A stretch of 64,000 nucleotides of DNA from positions 1,178,001 through 1,242,000 of the forward strand of contig JAMKCF010000029.1 of assembly GCA_023634235.1 (NCBI GenBank). Direction: 5' to 3'. This DNA is from Pisaster brevispinus. Lineage: Eukaryota; Echinodermata; Asteroidea; Forcipulatida; Asteriidae. Shown here piece after piece: positions 33,560 through 46,957 of the stretch (the first letter of the stretch is position 1; each line of letters opens with the position of its first letter). The notes beneath the pieces are model-generated. The model saw nothing but the letters and a program-made list of their open reading frames with translations. It made no database searches and was not told the DNA's origin. The translations under genes and the position numbers were made by a program.

Positions 33560-36500
33560 TTCTTATGTAGAATCAACATCTAGTTCTTATGATTTTTGAT
33601 GTAGATATTGATGATGATATTTCATTTAATTTATCTGATAACACTCATTACTATTCGATAGATCAATTTCCCAGGCCGACTGGTGATAATAGCTCCATTT
33701 CCTTACTTTGCGTTAATATTAGAAGTCTCCATAAAAACACAGGCAAACTCAAATTTCTTTTAAACTCTATAAACTATAAATTTTCTTTTATCGCACTCTC
33801 TGAAACTTGGCTCAAATTTGTTCCCCACAGTTACTTTTTTTGCCTGGGTATGAGCTCATCGTGAATAACAGACAAGGCACAAAGGTTGGAGGTGGAGTGG
33901 CCCTCTATATCTCTAGTGAACTGAATGTTACTGTGAGGCAAGACTTGAATTTTTTCTGATGACTCTCTGGAGTCTTTATTTGTGGAGATTAGTATTCCAA
34001 ATGCTAAAAATATTATTGCAGGCGTTGTGTACAAAGCACCATCAGCTGTGCTCACGTGCCGACTGTAATAACAAATCTTGCATTATTTCAGGTGATTTCA
34101 ATATTAATTTACTAAATCAAGCCAATCCGAGCTCCCTGTCATTTATCGATTTGTTTACATCTCACTCCTTCCTCCCCCAAATCCACAAACCCACACGTAT
34201 CACTGATACTTCTGCTACACTTATCGATAACTTCTTATCAAATATTCTTCCCTCTTCCAAATCCGGCATCTTAATTTCCGATATTTCAGATCACCTGCCA
34301 ATTTTTATGTTTATACAGGCTCCAAATCCAAGCGCATCTAATAAATACAAATTGTCTTTTACCCGTAATCTTTCAAATGTTAACCTTGAAAAGTTCATTG
34401 ACGACTTAATACGCTCTTTTGACTGGGGTTGTGTCCTCAGTAGTAATAATCCTGATACTGCATATGATACATTCCTGGATAGTTTTATTAACTTGTACGA
34501 TCAAAATACTCCTTTAGTTAGACCTAACAAAAATACCAAAGCTAATCGTAATTCAACTACTCCTTGGATTACACGTTCGCTCCTCAAATCAATTAAGAAA
34601 AAAAATTGTATCGTCAGTACTTGTCCAATCCTACGAATTTTCGTAAGTGCAAGTACACCATGTATAAAAATACTTTGACTAGCATTTTACGTCTTTCCAA
34701 GAAAAATTACTATTCCCTCCAGTTTGAAAAGGAAAAAAATAATATCCGTAACACTTGGAAGGTCATTAATTCTGTTCTGAATAAAAAACCTTCTATTCAT
34801 TGTATTAATAGCATTATTGTAAATGGGGAATCAGTTGATAAGCCTGACCAAATTGCCAATCACTTCAATGATTATTTCATCAACATTGGTCCTAACCTTG
34901 CTAATAACATTCTACCTAGTACTCACCCACCCCTTAGTTTCTCTGATTACCTGCCCAATCCTAATCCCAATACGTTGTTTTTTACTCCTGTAAACGAATA
35001 TGAGATTATTGACATTGTCAACAAATTGCAAAACAAAAAGAGCTCTGGTCATGACTTGATTAATATTTCCATTGTTAAAAAGTCTATCTCTGCCATTTGT
35101 ACGCCTCTTGTTCATATTGTCAACACTTCTTTTAAGACTGGCATTGTTCCCTCCAAAATAAAAATTGCCAAAGTCATCCCAGTTTTTAAAAAGGGTGATC
35201 GTAACTGTATTAATAATTACAGGCCCATCTCTGTTCTTTCATGTTTCTCTAAAGTTTTTGAAAAATGTGTCTATGCCTGTACCATTAAGTTTCTGAATAA
35301 GTTTGACATTTTGACAAATCAGCAATTTGGTTTCCGTAGTAAACATTTAACCATTCATGCACTCCTTGATTTTATTGATAAAATCTCTAATGCAATTGAT
35401 GACTCCAAACATACTCTGGGTTGTTCCTTGACCTTTCAAAAGCTTTTGATACGATAGACCATAAAATACTATTGTATAAACATTCCAACTATGGTATCCG
35501 AGGAATTCCCCTAGAATGGTTTAAGAGTTATCTCACTGACAGGCCACAATATGCTTCGATCAATGGCATAAATTCTGAGTCTAATGTCCTTACGTATGGT
35601 GTACCACAAGGGTCCATCCTCGGGCCTTTGTTATTTATCTTATACATTAATGATTTTACTAATTCTTCCAGTATGCTTTCTTTTATATTATTTGCGGATG
35701 ACTCAAATTTATTTTTTTCCCATAGCAACCTTAATTATCTGGTAAGTTAATGAAGAGCTTAAACTTGTTGCTAACTGGTTTACGGTTAACAAATTATCCC
35801 TGAATATTACAAAAACTAATTACATGCTGTTCAGCAACACTGCCAGTGACCTTCCTTGTTCTGTGAAGATTAATGACTTTATCATCACTAAAACTGATTG
35901 CTGTAAGTTTCTGGGACTTTTTGTTGACCGTGGCCTTACATGGAATATTCATGTAGATTCCGTGTGTAAAGTTATTTCTAGAAACATCGGTGCGATTAAT
36001 AGGATCAAACATTTACTCCCTGAAGTGGTATTGCATTCCCTTTACATTACGTTGATTGGAACTTATCTTCACTATGGGATACTTGCATGGGGAGCTAGTT
36101 CTGCTACCAATCTCAGTAGACTTCTTATCTTGCAGAAACGAGCCCTTCGTATAATTAATTTTGCAGATTTTAACGCACATGCAGATCCCTTTTTCATCAA
36201 ATATAATACTTTAAAAGTAAAGGATATTTATCGTCTTCAGCTTGGGTCCCTGATGTATCGGCTGTCATGCAAAAGTTTACCTCCTGCCATTAAATCAATT
36301 TTTTATTTAAATTCAGATGTTCATTCCCATTTTACCCGCCAAGCTTCTAATTTTCATATTCCTTACACTCGTACTTCCCTTGCTCATAAAACTATTAAAC
36401 ATAAGGGACCCATGCTCTGGAACATGCTTAACGAACAACTTAGAGTCTCCAAAAGTTTATCTATATTTAACCGTGTCTTTAAATCTGACACATTGGAATC

Positions 36501-37105
36501 TTACTGTGGATGAGTGTACAGATATATACATGTACATGTACGTGTACTTATATGATCTAAACTGGTATTTTAGTGCTGACCGAGAATGGGTGGTCTCGTC
36601 TGGGGATCCTCGCCCACATAGCCCATTTCAATGCATGTTATTCCCTCCGTGGGATCCCCTGGGTGTGATCACTCACTCTCGTTCGGTAATTTACTGGTAG
36701 ACCTGCAAGGCCGTTGTGTTAGTTTTAGTCCACTGTTTCGTTTTCGTCCTTCGTCTGTTTGTTCTAAAGTGATCTACTTAAAAAATTTGTTTGAGTACAT
36801 GCTTGTGCATTGAGACCTATATTATACTTTCTTTTTTTTCCTTAGTGGCTCGACTCGACCACAGACCTTTTGGTTCACCTAATTGTTATTATCCGTCTCA
36901 GTGCAAATGCATGTCTTTAGGGACCATTGCCTACAAGCTCTGCTTCTTAGATGGATCCCTCTGCAGTGTCATGTCTAATTTAATCTGTTTCTTTATATAT
37001 ATACTGTTAAGTTATATTCTTTACTCCGATCGCTCTTGAGTGAGTGATAATGTCTTTTTACAAGTTGACACTGTGGAAAAATAAATGAACCTTGAACCTT
37101 GAACG
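33560..37105 (+). pseudogene. CR1/L2-type LINE, nearly full length but frame-broken
   Basis: Plus-strand segments read in order: endonuclease start (LLCVNIRSLHKNTGKL, ALSETWL; 33589-33864), endonuclease end (GDFNINLL, SDISDHLPIF; 33959-34678), RT N-terminal part (34606-35457, with IAKVIPVFKKGD and NNYRPISVLSCFSKVFEK), RT core (35421-35750, [34 protein letters not shown]) and RT C-terminal part (35824-36513, LGLFVDRGLTW, GILAWGASS). At least four shifts or stops separate them. The 3' UTR ends near 37100 in AATAAATGAACC with TTGAACC repeats, the short microsatellite tail typical of this group. Confidence 0.88.
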
Positions 37106-37498
37106 TTGTCAAACACTCTTTGATTACAGTTTTGGTAACCACTCGACAATTTTTTATTTCATGTATTAAAAATTGGATGGACAATATTTGAGTGAATAAG
37201 CGAACATAAAGCAAGCTGCATTTTCTGCATGAATTCACTCCTTATAATAAGAACTAAAATGCGGTATTCATCATTTGACTGTTATTATATTGAACTCCAT
37301 TGTATTAAAATAAATAATGCCTTTGAGGCAAAACGCCCCAATAAGTGCATTCAACCATGACGGACAGCAACCCTGCGATTGGCACAGGACAGTGACGCAC
37401 CCTCCATGTGCAGGGTGTGACGTTACCAGCCTCAGTCATAGTTCATCACGACTAAGTTGTTGGTTAGTTGCGTAACCATAATTCAAACGTTGAAACTA

Positions 37499-37634
37499 AA
37501 GGCCTTCCCATTGGCGGCTACGGCTACTACTGTTGCTAAGGGCGTTGCTAAGGATGTACTTTACTTCAACGTTTGATGACGCGGAAATCTAGCCGTAGCC
37601 GCAGCCGTAGCCGCCGATTCGGACACGGCCTTTA
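37499..37634. mobile_element. Hairpin MITE (GGCGGCTACGGCT family), copy 1
   Basis: Left end AAAGGCCTTCCCATTGGCGG with CTACGGCTAC; right end GTAGCCGCCGATTC and ACGGCCTTT. The centre has GTTGCTAAGG repeats and TGATGACG. A second copy is at 49169-49287. Confidence 0.65.
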
Positions 37635-38984
37635 AACAAGTCCTTTTTTTATGGCATTCATCACCTGAGATTCACCTCATTACAGGGTAAGAAAAAGGAA
37701 CACGGAGTTGTTGATCTCCGAAACAGTTTAGTAAAATTCTTACTGGAAGTGTGCACGCATGGGGGTTAGTACTGACCGACCAAAAGAGGATTCTTCAATA
37801 CATCGTTAACTTTCTAGAACGGTAAATTCCCCCATCTCCTAGTTTTTACCCAATTTGTGAAAATCATCGAACTCAGCGGTAAATCAACGATTTAAAAACA
37901 GTTTACGTCATTAAGTTGGAAGGGGTCACGTTTACCTCGGGTCAAAAAGTATAGACCTTATTCATTGACGTCATCAAGCTGCCATATTTGAGGTAAACCG
38001 ATGACGAAACAATGGAAAGGCATAGATGTAAGAGCGGCGCAGAGGATTGGCCAATGAACAACCTCCTTTTGACCGCTACGCAGGGCGTCCTATTCAAATG
38101 ACGTCATGTAGCTAAATAATATTTCAATTGCTGCAATCGAAATAAGCCTGTTTCTGCGTGGTAATCATTGATACTTCCTCGTCTTTGACCACTATAAAAA
38201 TTTAATAATAACAAGCAAAGTGTGTTTTGACAGAAAGTAATACAATAGCAACCATTTGAGTTTTTGATTCTATGATTTTTCTAGAGATCGAGGAAATCAG
38301 TTTCAAAACTGAAACAGCGAAAAAACAACACCTGTCTCCGGTTTCCATCGTATAGAGGGCAACTGATAACAGCAACAATATTAAAGTTCACCACAACCAA
38401 TCATTCAGAGTATAACGGAAATATCTTGTCCATACTGAAAATCGCGCAGTTGATGTTATGCATGTGCACAAAAAACCCTGAAGAAACGTCCACCTGTTTC
38501 CTTTCACAAAAACGTGTCCAGTTATAAATTGAACCTCGGAGAGATATTTGTATTGGTGGTGGTGGCGGGGCATTATTTTTCCAAACTTATTGATGTGAAC
38601 GTGCTTATAAGCGATTGCGAGCACTCTTTGCTGTCTGTACCTATTTCTGGCATAGGGTGTCTGGATATTAGGAAATCTACTGGATCTGCTTCATCCTTGC
38701 CTGGCTCATAGATAACTTGGAAATCTGCATCCTTCATGCTCATTACCCATTTCTCAATTCTAGGGGGTAGTTTAGCATTAATCTTATTGAACATGATCTT
38801 GAATCGGGGTGCACCCTAGATTTGGTATCTGTTCTTTGCCCAAGGAATCGAGAGTGCATCTTTCATGGTCTGACTATATCTCTTCTCTGCGTCAGTCATT
38901 GTACGGCTGATAAAGTGTACTGGTTGGAGTCCCTTGGGAGTCACTTGGAACAGTCCAGCGGACAATCCTTCATGGAAACTCGCC

Positions 38985-39897
38985 TCAGCTCGTACTACGA
39001 TAGGTCGTTTTGGGGTCAAAGTAGGCAATATTGTCTTCATTTGTGAAGCTCTCTTTGAGTTTCTCGAATGCTGCATGTTCTGCTGGTCCCCACTTGAACT
39101 TTGTATCTTTATGGGTCAGCTCTCTCAGTGGTGCCGTTAATGATGAATATCTGGGGATGAACTTTGCAAGGTATCCAATCATACCCAGGAAACTTCTCAC
39201 AGCTTCTTTGGATTCTGGTGGCTCACTCTCCTTTTCGGCTCGGACTTTATCGGGGGTTGGCTTCAGTCCGTCTTTGGTGAATTTGTAGCCATAGAATTCG
39301 AGCTCTTCAACACCAAACTGGCATTTGGCTGGGTTGAAAGTGATGCCAAAGTCTGCAGCTCTTTGCAAGACTTGTTCTAGCGTCTGGTTGTGTTCTTGTA
39401 TGTTACGTCCTCCCAGTAATAATGTCATCACTATGGTTCAGCTAGTTGGGAATGTCACCAAAGATTCTGTAGATCATCTCATCAAATAGATCTTGTGATG
39501 ATTTTGCACCAAAAACTAGCCTTCTCGGACGCATGTTGCCCCATGAGGTGCTGAAAGTGGCAATTGCTCTCGATTCTGTGTCTAACAAGAGTTGATGATA
39601 GCCCTGTTTCATGTCTAGCTTGGAGAATACTTTGCATTCATTGAATTTGTACATGAAATCTTCAACCACTGGCCCTTGTGTGATTCTGTTCCTCTCCATG
39701 TATTTGTTTGGAACTCTCAAGTCGATGCTGGCTCTGGTCATGTGTGGTTCAAGCTTGTCCCTTGGTGTTGTACCAAATCGTGGTTTTGGTTGGACAACAA
39801 GTGGCGAACACCATGTCACTGGTTCACCTCGGGGAACTTCTTCAAATATGCCTTCCTTGATGCATTGGTCCAGCCACTCACTTAGTGGTTTCTGCAA
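38985..39897 (-). pseudogene. Reverse transcriptase region of degraded gypsy element
   Basis: Two minus-strand frames (39897-39442 and 39431-38985) hold most RT motifs. Between them, at the catalytic Y/F-x-DD motif, a stop and shift leave only SDDIMTLLLGG. The copy cannot encode an active enzyme. Confidence 0.8.
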
Positions 39898-40266
39898 ATA
39901 GTATGCTACTGGTCTCGGCTTCTGTGCTATGGGAACTGCCTCTGGTTTTATGCTGAACTTGGCAAAGATTTATTTTCCCTGTTTTATGTCTTTGATCATG
40001 CCGATACCTTTGAAGACATGGTTGAATTTCTCTGTTAATTCTCTGATCTGAACTGGTGCAGTGGTGTTCTCAGCGACTGCTATGACGTTCAGGGTATTCT
40101 CTGGAATTCTCAGGTCATTAGCTTCTGTAAGTGAGCCATTTGGATCAAGTTGTATCATACCAAACTTGATGAGGGTATTCTTGCTAATGAGAGGGGGTGA
40201 CCTGATTTTGCCTCGGACAACAATGAACTTTGTTTCTGTCCCGCTAGTCTTGTTTCCGATTACGGT

Positions 40267-40735
40267 TTAAAATTCATCTTTCACCGGTAGGTCACTGTGC
40301 AAGGTGTGTAACTTGATGTGACTTGCTTTCAGCACCTGGGGCTTGCTTGATCTATGCTGCAGTGCTTTGTGCTGGTGTTCGTCCATGATATTCACCTCTG
40401 CTCCACTATCTGGTTCTATTCTGACATCAGCATCTTCGTTTCGCACCGTCATCATGCTTTGGATGTTATCTGTGTGTGCAATTCGTCGGACTTGTTTCAG
40501 ATGTTTGACAGCCTGGTCAAAAAATTCATCATCTAAAGATGTCTGGTTTTCTTCTTCTTCTGTGGTGGTTTTCTTCACTTGACTCTTTTTGTATTTTGAT
40601 TTACCATACTTTTGACTGGTAGTGAATTGTCGAGGGGCTCCCATTTGATTTGTTGGAGTATCAGCTCTGCATACACTTGCAAAATGGTTCCAGTGCTGGC
40701 ATTTATTGCATTTCTTGCCATAAGCCGGGCAGAAA
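40267..40735 (-). pseudogene. Gag knuckle and protease region of degraded gypsy element
   Basis: The minus strand is open from a PAYGKKCNKC zinc-knuckle start through a basic linker (KYGKSKYKKSQVKKTTTEE) to the aspartic protease with active-site DSGAEV. The Thr of the usual DTG is Ser, as in many gypsy proteases. A TAA near 40267 ends the segment; homology resumes in other frames to the left. Confidence 0.75.
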
Positions 40736-40736
40736 T

Positions 40737-41150
40737 ATCAAATGTACAAGTGCCAGTCGTCATTTTAGGAGACTCTGCTTACAGCCTTAAGAGATTTCTG
40801 ATGAAACCTTTTGCCTATGGACAACTAACTCGAAAAGAAGCTCAATTGAACTATATTCAAAGCCGAAGCAGAATGGTTGTAGAGAATGCTTTCATCAGGT
40901 TGAAAAATAGATGGTGATGCTTAATGAAAAAAATTAAAGTCATATCTCAAATATTCCCCATATTGTTGGATCGTGCATAGCCCTCCATATCTTTTGTGAA
41001 ACTTGGCGAGAGACCGTTTTGCCACAATGGGAGGATGGTGAAGATTTTGTCCAGCCCCTACCGGAGATGCACTCAGTTGCTAGTGTCTCAACCGTAGCAG
41101 AACAAATTCGCAAAGCCATCTGTGAACACCTCAGCAAGGAGAAATAATTG
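40737..41150 (+). pseudogene. PIF/Harbinger transposase C-terminal fragment
   Basis: The plus strand encodes VVILGDSAYSLKRFLMKPFA, then YIQSRSRMVVENAFIRLKNRW, the last Asp and Glu blocks of the DDE_Tnp_4 nuclease. A stop and shift follow near 40916-40965, and CIALHIFCETWRE to AEQIRKAICEHLSKEK completes the C-terminus, ending at TAA near 41147. It lies inside the gag-pol of a gypsy element on the opposite strand. Confidence 0.8.
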
Positions 41151-41833
41151 AATTACATTGTTGTATAGGCGGGGTCGCAGTATCGCAAGTGAAGTTTATA
41201 ATAATTTTTGTTGGAATTTTTCGTTTAATTAATAGGCGTAACCCCTTTACATAATTTGAAAAATAAACACATTGTTAAATTAATTAAACAGAAATGGATA
41301 AGACAAGATTGAAAGTGCCTTTTTTATTTAATCAACAGTAACACTTATTACATTATAGCAAGTACAGTTCACCCTTACAATAATTTTGTTGAGGTGCAGC
41401 ATGTAAACATGTAATGACTAACACATGAAATGCTTACAAATTTCTCAAGTTGTGACAACTGAAAATATGTTGTGTAGGCTTTAATGAAAAAACATCACAC
41501 TTTACAACATGCTAGCTACAATGAATACGCACTCAATTACATGTACATGTGCCTTCGTAATAAACACATGACGTACTGTAATTAGAGATGAATTAAACTA
41601 GTATACTATTATTATAATTTTTTTGTACTGTATTTTAAAAGAAGGCCTACAACTAGCAGACGTATTCAGGATATAACTTTGCAATGTTTTGTTTACATTC
41701 TTTTTACTTTCTTTTTTTCTGTGGGCACTATCGTGATTTTTTCGTGGGGGAGGGCACCTGGGGGGGGGGGGCACGGGAAATTTGTGGGGGGGCACATGCC
41801 CCCCCCCCCGCGTGGCTATGCCGCTGCTTTTTT
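41151..41833 (+). mobile_element. Probable 3' remainder of the Harbinger insert
   Basis: No coding sequence is visible. The right end carries long G and C runs (41757-41813) in inverted orientation (GGGGCACATGCCCCC), then CGCGTGGCTATGCCGC, where gypsy gag homology resumes at about 41834. The exact ends and target duplication were not resolved. Confidence 0.45.
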
Positions 41834-42984
41834 AATCAATGTTTTGCTATTGATCGTCTGGATTAGATACTCAAGAATTCTGTCATCACAGGTTACTCAA
41901 AATTCACACTCATTGGCTTTTTCTCTCAGCCTAGCTGAATAAGCTGCAGTTGTTTCACCAGTATTAGGTTTCATCTTCAGGAACATCTGGCGTGATGTTT
42001 GTTCTTTTTGGGTGTGAAGTATTCAATGAGCTTTGTCTTTAGTTTGGGCAAACTTGTCTCTAGTCCTGCAACTTTCCCACCATAGATTACCAAAGCATAT
42101 TTCTTATCTACAGGTTCAGTTATTCTGAAGTATCTGAATTCCCGTTCAATCCCTTTTATCCATTCTTCCCAAGCTTTCCCGGTTGTTATTTGGTCATCGG
42201 GGTGTACGAACGGTTGTGTCTTTACGGTCGTCTCTGTGACAATGGTTACCGCTATAGGTTGCTCACCTAGAGATTGCTTACCAGACGTCAGTAATTCTTC
42301 AGCTTTTCATCCTCGTCGCCAATGTAATGATCTGACAAGTACTTTAGGACGAATGAACAAAATGACACGGACAATATTCCAACAGGTCATGTGTATGCTT
42401 TCATGTTAGATTATCACATGTGCGTTGAAGCATATAACATCAATAACAAACATAGTGTTGAAGCATAGTATAATAATAACTTGCACAGAGGACAATCATT
42501 TGATTTTTTTTCATAGAAATTATGTTTCTAGGTAGTAAGAACAGGTTTGAAAAATGAATGGCAGAAAGAATACGCAACAATTCTCTTTGATTATTCCTTT
42601 TATTGTAGTCTAGTGTACATGCAACGTGTACAAAATGTAATGTAAAGTACATGGTACACTACCACCAAGACCTCTGGTATTGTAGTCAAATTGTTTGAGA
42701 ATTTAAACAGTAATATATAATGTGTACACTTTACACATCAAACAAAACTGCAAATAAAAAGCTCTGCAAGAAATCACTTGTTTGACTACAAACAAATGAG
42801 ATGTTACACACATAAAATGCATAGTGCGTAAAATGTAGCTGCTGACTGATGTTTGAGCAACATGCAGCACATGTGACAATCAATCAACCCAAACAGATCC
42901 AAATCAGTTCCACCAATGTACAAACCCCACAGTGAAGATGCATGAATCATCATGAAAGAGTCACATGTATGCACTGTATTATCA

Positions 42985-43185
42985 TTTGAGATGAACAAAG
43001 AGAAATTTACTAGAGCAGGACTTGAACCTGCAACCTCCGGATTAACAAGCGGACGGAGTTACATGTATCTAGCCCTAATGTTGGCGGTCCCCTTATTTTG
43101 TCAATAATATTTGTTCGGGTGTAATAATATTTCTTCTTCAGTCAGAAGCCATTTTACCTATATGCTGCAGTAAAGCCTGGAATCA
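42985..43185 (-). mobile_element. SINE family A copy
   Basis: On the minus strand the body CTGCAGCATATAGGTAAAATGG and tRNA-like head GGGCTAGATACATGTAACTC are followed by GGTTCAAGTCCTGCTCTAGT and TCTTTGTTCA. Confidence 0.6.
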
Positions 43186-43549
43186 CACTAAGTCAGATTA
43201 CACCCTATTTTACGTTACATGGTATTATCATACAACTTAATCAAACCATTCTATAAACAAAACCTCTTCTACATTAACAGTCTTGTAAACAAAACTTCAT
43301 TTTTTTTTTTATTTTTTTTTTTACGCGCTGAGCATGCACGACTCTGAACCAATGGTAGCTCTTCGTTGACCTCAGTAAGGGGAATGTTTTGGGCTTGTGA
43401 CGACGTCCATGCGGGGAGAAATCGGCCAAGGTTTTTTCCTGTTAAGCCGAGGTTGTTGGGTGTGGGTTGTGGTCATCAAGTACCTCAAAATAAAGCTAAG
43501 ATTTTCAAAGAAAACATAGTGACTATTGGGGTTTGCAGGCACCATACTC

Positions 43550-43665
43550 TAACATCTAGGTACAACTTTTGGGGCTACATTTAGGTCGGGGCGACATCTA
43601 GGTACAAGTTTGGGGCTACATTTAGGTCGGGCGACATTAAGGGCTCGGGCTACATGTAGGTGCCG
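43550..43665. repeat. Short tandem repeat of about 42 bp
   Basis: Two and a half copies of ACATCTAGGTACAA-TTTGGG with GCTACATTTAGGTCGGG. It is not coding. Confidence 0.6.
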
Positions 43666-44587
43666 CACACACGCGCGAGACTTGCAATCACGGTCTAAAG
43701 TCCCTTTTCGAAATCCCGTCTCTGTTTGAAGCACAATATCGACAGTGCACGTTTCCAGAATGACTGACAGAGCCTCAGCCAAGCTGAAGCCGTTGTTTCT
43801 GAAAGAGCCAAAGTCTTCCAACACGAATCAACCATTGTTGTTCTCGTGCAAATCGATCCGCGTGATAGCAGAGTCGATACTTCAGTTCGGATCGATCAAC
43901 GCACGTCTCTGAGAAGTCTTTCCTTCAAGCTGCACGCGCTCACTCCATTCATAGCATGCAACGGAATTTTTTTTTTTTAATTTGAAATACCACGTGGTAT
44001 CTTCATATTTAAAAATGCGCGCTTTGGACACGTCTTGCCTCTTGTATTTTATTGTGTTGGTTGTAGGCCTACACGTATTCTGGTGTTTTTGTTTATGTTT
44101 TCTTGTAATGTTTGGGTTTTTTGTGGATGGGCTGGGCATCAGTGGAAAACAGCTTTCATGTTGGGCTGATTTTACCTGGTAAAAATACTATAAAGTATAA
44201 TTTTAACAAATCTAAAAATTTAAATAAATATAAACATCTATTTATATGTAAACATGTTTGCTTTAATTAAGACAATTGCTCAAGCTCTTAAATTTAAAAA
44301 TAAAGGTACATCTTCAAAATTGTTTTAAACAACAGAAATGATAAAACTTAACACAAAATTGATAAAACATCTCTGTGTTGTATCTCTCACGATTGTGTCC
44401 ACTGCATATTATAATATTGTTAATTGAAATATTGGCATGTTTGTTAGTCGATAGAGAGGGCAAAGTGGTGACGTCAAAATGTTTTGTTTGTATAAGAACC
44501 CAAGGAAAGCAGTGGTGACCACTACTGCGTGAATTGCATGCTTGTTAAAATAGTTACTTACCAACAAATTACATCCCGTTGGAAAAA

Positions 44588-44776
44588 GGGCCCACTTACA
44601 TAAACCCTGTCAGCAGAAAACTTGCTAAGCACAGACAAATATTGCTTAGCTTAGGTTACCAGCTAACAATATATAATGTTTACCTTGTTGCGACTGGTGC
44701 CCCACTCATATTTTGCTTAGCAAAGAAATTTTCTCAGAAATGTTTTCTGCTAAACAGCTTTATGAAATTGGGCAAA
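44588..44776. mobile_element. Hairpin MITE (TGCTAAGCA family)
   Basis: The ends GGGCCCACTTACATAAA and TTTATGAAATTGGGC, with CTTGCTAAGCACAG and TTGCTTAGCAAAG inside, form an imperfect foldback. Confidence 0.55.
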
Positions 44777-46404
44777 TGTATGCGTTTCAGGGACAAAGTG
44801 GTGACACGGCTTTGAGACTCCGATCCCTCAAAAAGCTCGGACCTTTTAGCAAATGCATCGTTATACAGCATTCCTAAAAATAATTCTATTATTTAGCAAA
44901 GTATATACATCTGGACTGCATATGTTCCATTTCCACAAATAACTCGTACAAAATATCCTCCTTTTCAAAATGTTGAGTATTAAAAGAATAAAATAGAATT
45001 TCTGAGTATTAAAAAATATATATAATACTTTGGCACTTTCATCGTTATTTCAGATTCTTGTTCTGTATATACAATTTTCTTTGAAATGTACTCTTGATTT
45101 GCAGTTGAATTCAAAACACCTCTTCTTCAAGAAGAACTTTGGTTACAATCTAAATTACAGGCAATCAAAGCTATTTGGCATCGTTCATTTTAGTACTAAA
45201 TAAAACATGCATTGACTACTATAAAGTACATGCTGCATAGTGATCGAAAAACATTCATTCAAATGAGTCAGAAATTTCTGAATTTTACAGACTTGAATGA
45301 AACACTTATGTTAAAAACTGTATAGTAAATATGTTTCCACTGTATGTAGTGGGTTCCAAGAGGGATAAGCGCATATAATAACAGTAATAATTATATTTTC
45401 TTTGAAATGTTACATTTGTAAAACAAATGTTTAGCCCCTTAAAATAAGTGCTTTGGTTTCCTTCTAAATAAAGCAATACAATTGGGAACCAAAGTCCCCA
45501 GTATGTTTGAATATGCTGGATACTTGCGTGACTTATTTATTGGTTTAAAAAATGTTCATTTTCTTGTAATAAATAGGAAGGAAAAAACTACACCAGTCTC
45601 CTAATACTATGATGTTTGCAAATAAAGTTGGATTCTGATCGGACGATTGTACGTCCAGTTCTGTATTCTGTATCCATGCTTATGGTGCCTGAGTTTGACC
45701 TCATTAGTATGCAGATACAGATAGTAAGGTGCTTCAAAGGAGCCATTTATAAAACATCTTGAATATTACAAATAATTGATCTTTGAATTGTTCATCTGAG
45801 TACGAGTGAGTTAAAAAAAATAAACAACGATTAGTTTCATTCTACATGAAAAATTATGATTGTTTTATCGCGGTGTACAAGAAATGTATACTTTTGTTTA
45901 TTCACACATCAACTGTCAAATGAGATAATTAAATCAAATAAGTTGTTAATTAAAAACATGGAGCTACTAAAAACCAAGGCTTGACAGGTAAATAGTTGAG
46001 CTGTTTCAGTTTGAAACTGAACAACAACACCCTTCAGGTGTTGACATGTCTACATGTTGCAAAATATTTTCTAGCAAACCAAATACAGGCCTCTATGTTT
46101 GGAATTCCTATGATGTCCAATCTAAACTTTGGAGTTTGCAGTAACGGTCTTTCACAACCCAATACTTTATAGGTATTAATTTATTCCCATCTTCCAGTTA
46201 TCACAAAAATATAATCATAAAACCAACCCGTGATTCATCAAATTCGGTGGACATTTTTTGAAATGGAAAAAAAAAGACCCCCCAAAAAGAAGACATGGAT
46301 TTGTCTTAATCTGATAGATGCAGCAACAATTAGCAAGGGTGACTTGAGGGTCTACAAGGCAGGACTGGTAGAGCTGACAAAACGACGCTGTTCTTGTTTT
46401 GTGG

Positions 46405-46465
46405 GAAATATTTCACAGAAAAAATGGTTCTAGTATGAACTTCATAATCAGTAAGTTTTCACACT
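46405..46465. repeat. Solitary diverged copy of the 61-bp unit
   Basis: GGGAAATATTTCACAGA, TGGTTCTAGTATGAACTTC and AATCAGTAAGTTTTCAC match the 61-bp unit tandemly repeated at 50700-51003. It lies downstream of the phosphatase stop codon. Confidence 0.6.
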
Positions 46466-46729
46466 AAAATTAATGTTTTCATCATAACCGATTCTGTATA
46501 ATACCTATAAACATATGTTCTCAATTTGAAAGATATTTAAAGGCAGACTACAATATTAAATTGTCTGAGTTGGTGCGGGTATGCACTTTCTAATCTGTGA
46601 CTTTTACGACTGAAAGGAATCAATTTTTCTCTGAAATAGTGTGGCAAACTTTTCTTTGTCTAAATACCGAAACCTCTATGTGCCATTAAGCATCCACTTG
46701 ACGTGTGACAAAGTGAACTATTTCTGTCA

Positions 46730-46957
46730 AACGATTTTCCTCAATTATCCCTTTATTAAAGTCACAACAAAATTAATACATTTAACATCATCGCTTCACT
46801 ATATTTAAAGTACTTTTCGCCTGCGTATAATACATTTTAACAAAAAAAATTTTTAAGTACGGCGGTCTTATTAAGTAGACCACTTTTTTTCATTTTTTGA
46901 ATGCATGAATTCTGTTGGTATGTAAGCTTCCATAAGATACCTGTTGATGAGGGTTTT
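46730..46957 (-). terminator. Probable 3' UTR and poly(A) signal of receptor phosphatase
   Basis: The last codon is followed by TAG at 46958-46960. The minus strand carries AATAAA at 46752-46757, about 200 bases downstream, in AT-rich sequence. This is a sequence match only. Confidence 0.4.

Larger units (their letters stand above)
38573..42331 (-). mobile_element. Degraded second Ty3/gypsy element, split by a DNA transposon
   Basis: From right to left on the minus strand: an LTR end and primer site candidate (ATTACA then TTGGCGACGAGGAT, about 42331-42312), gag (42310-41834; EEWIKGIERE, KYALVIYGG, NECEF-CDDRILEYLIQTI), a gap holding PIF/Harbinger DNA, the gag zinc knuckle (CNKCQHWNHFASVC, about 40715), protease (RIEPDSGAEVNIMD, about 40420), reverse transcriptase (39897-38985; KLDMKQGYHQLLLD, LEFYGYKFTKDGL, VRSFLGMIGYLAKFIPRY) and RNase H (39076-38573). 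Integrase and the second LTR were not found. Multiple stops and shifts are present. Confidence 0.85.
43186..46400. other. Intergenic stretch downstream of phosphatase gene
   Basis: No coding sequence recognised. It includes poly-T runs (43305-43325), a short tandem repeat (43550-43665) and one hairpin MITE (44588-44776). Confidence 0.5.

Noticed and set aside
43366..43584. A 72-codon plus-strand ORF as a possible small gene
   Set aside because: It runs into a non-coding tandem repeat and has no recognisable domain or splice context.
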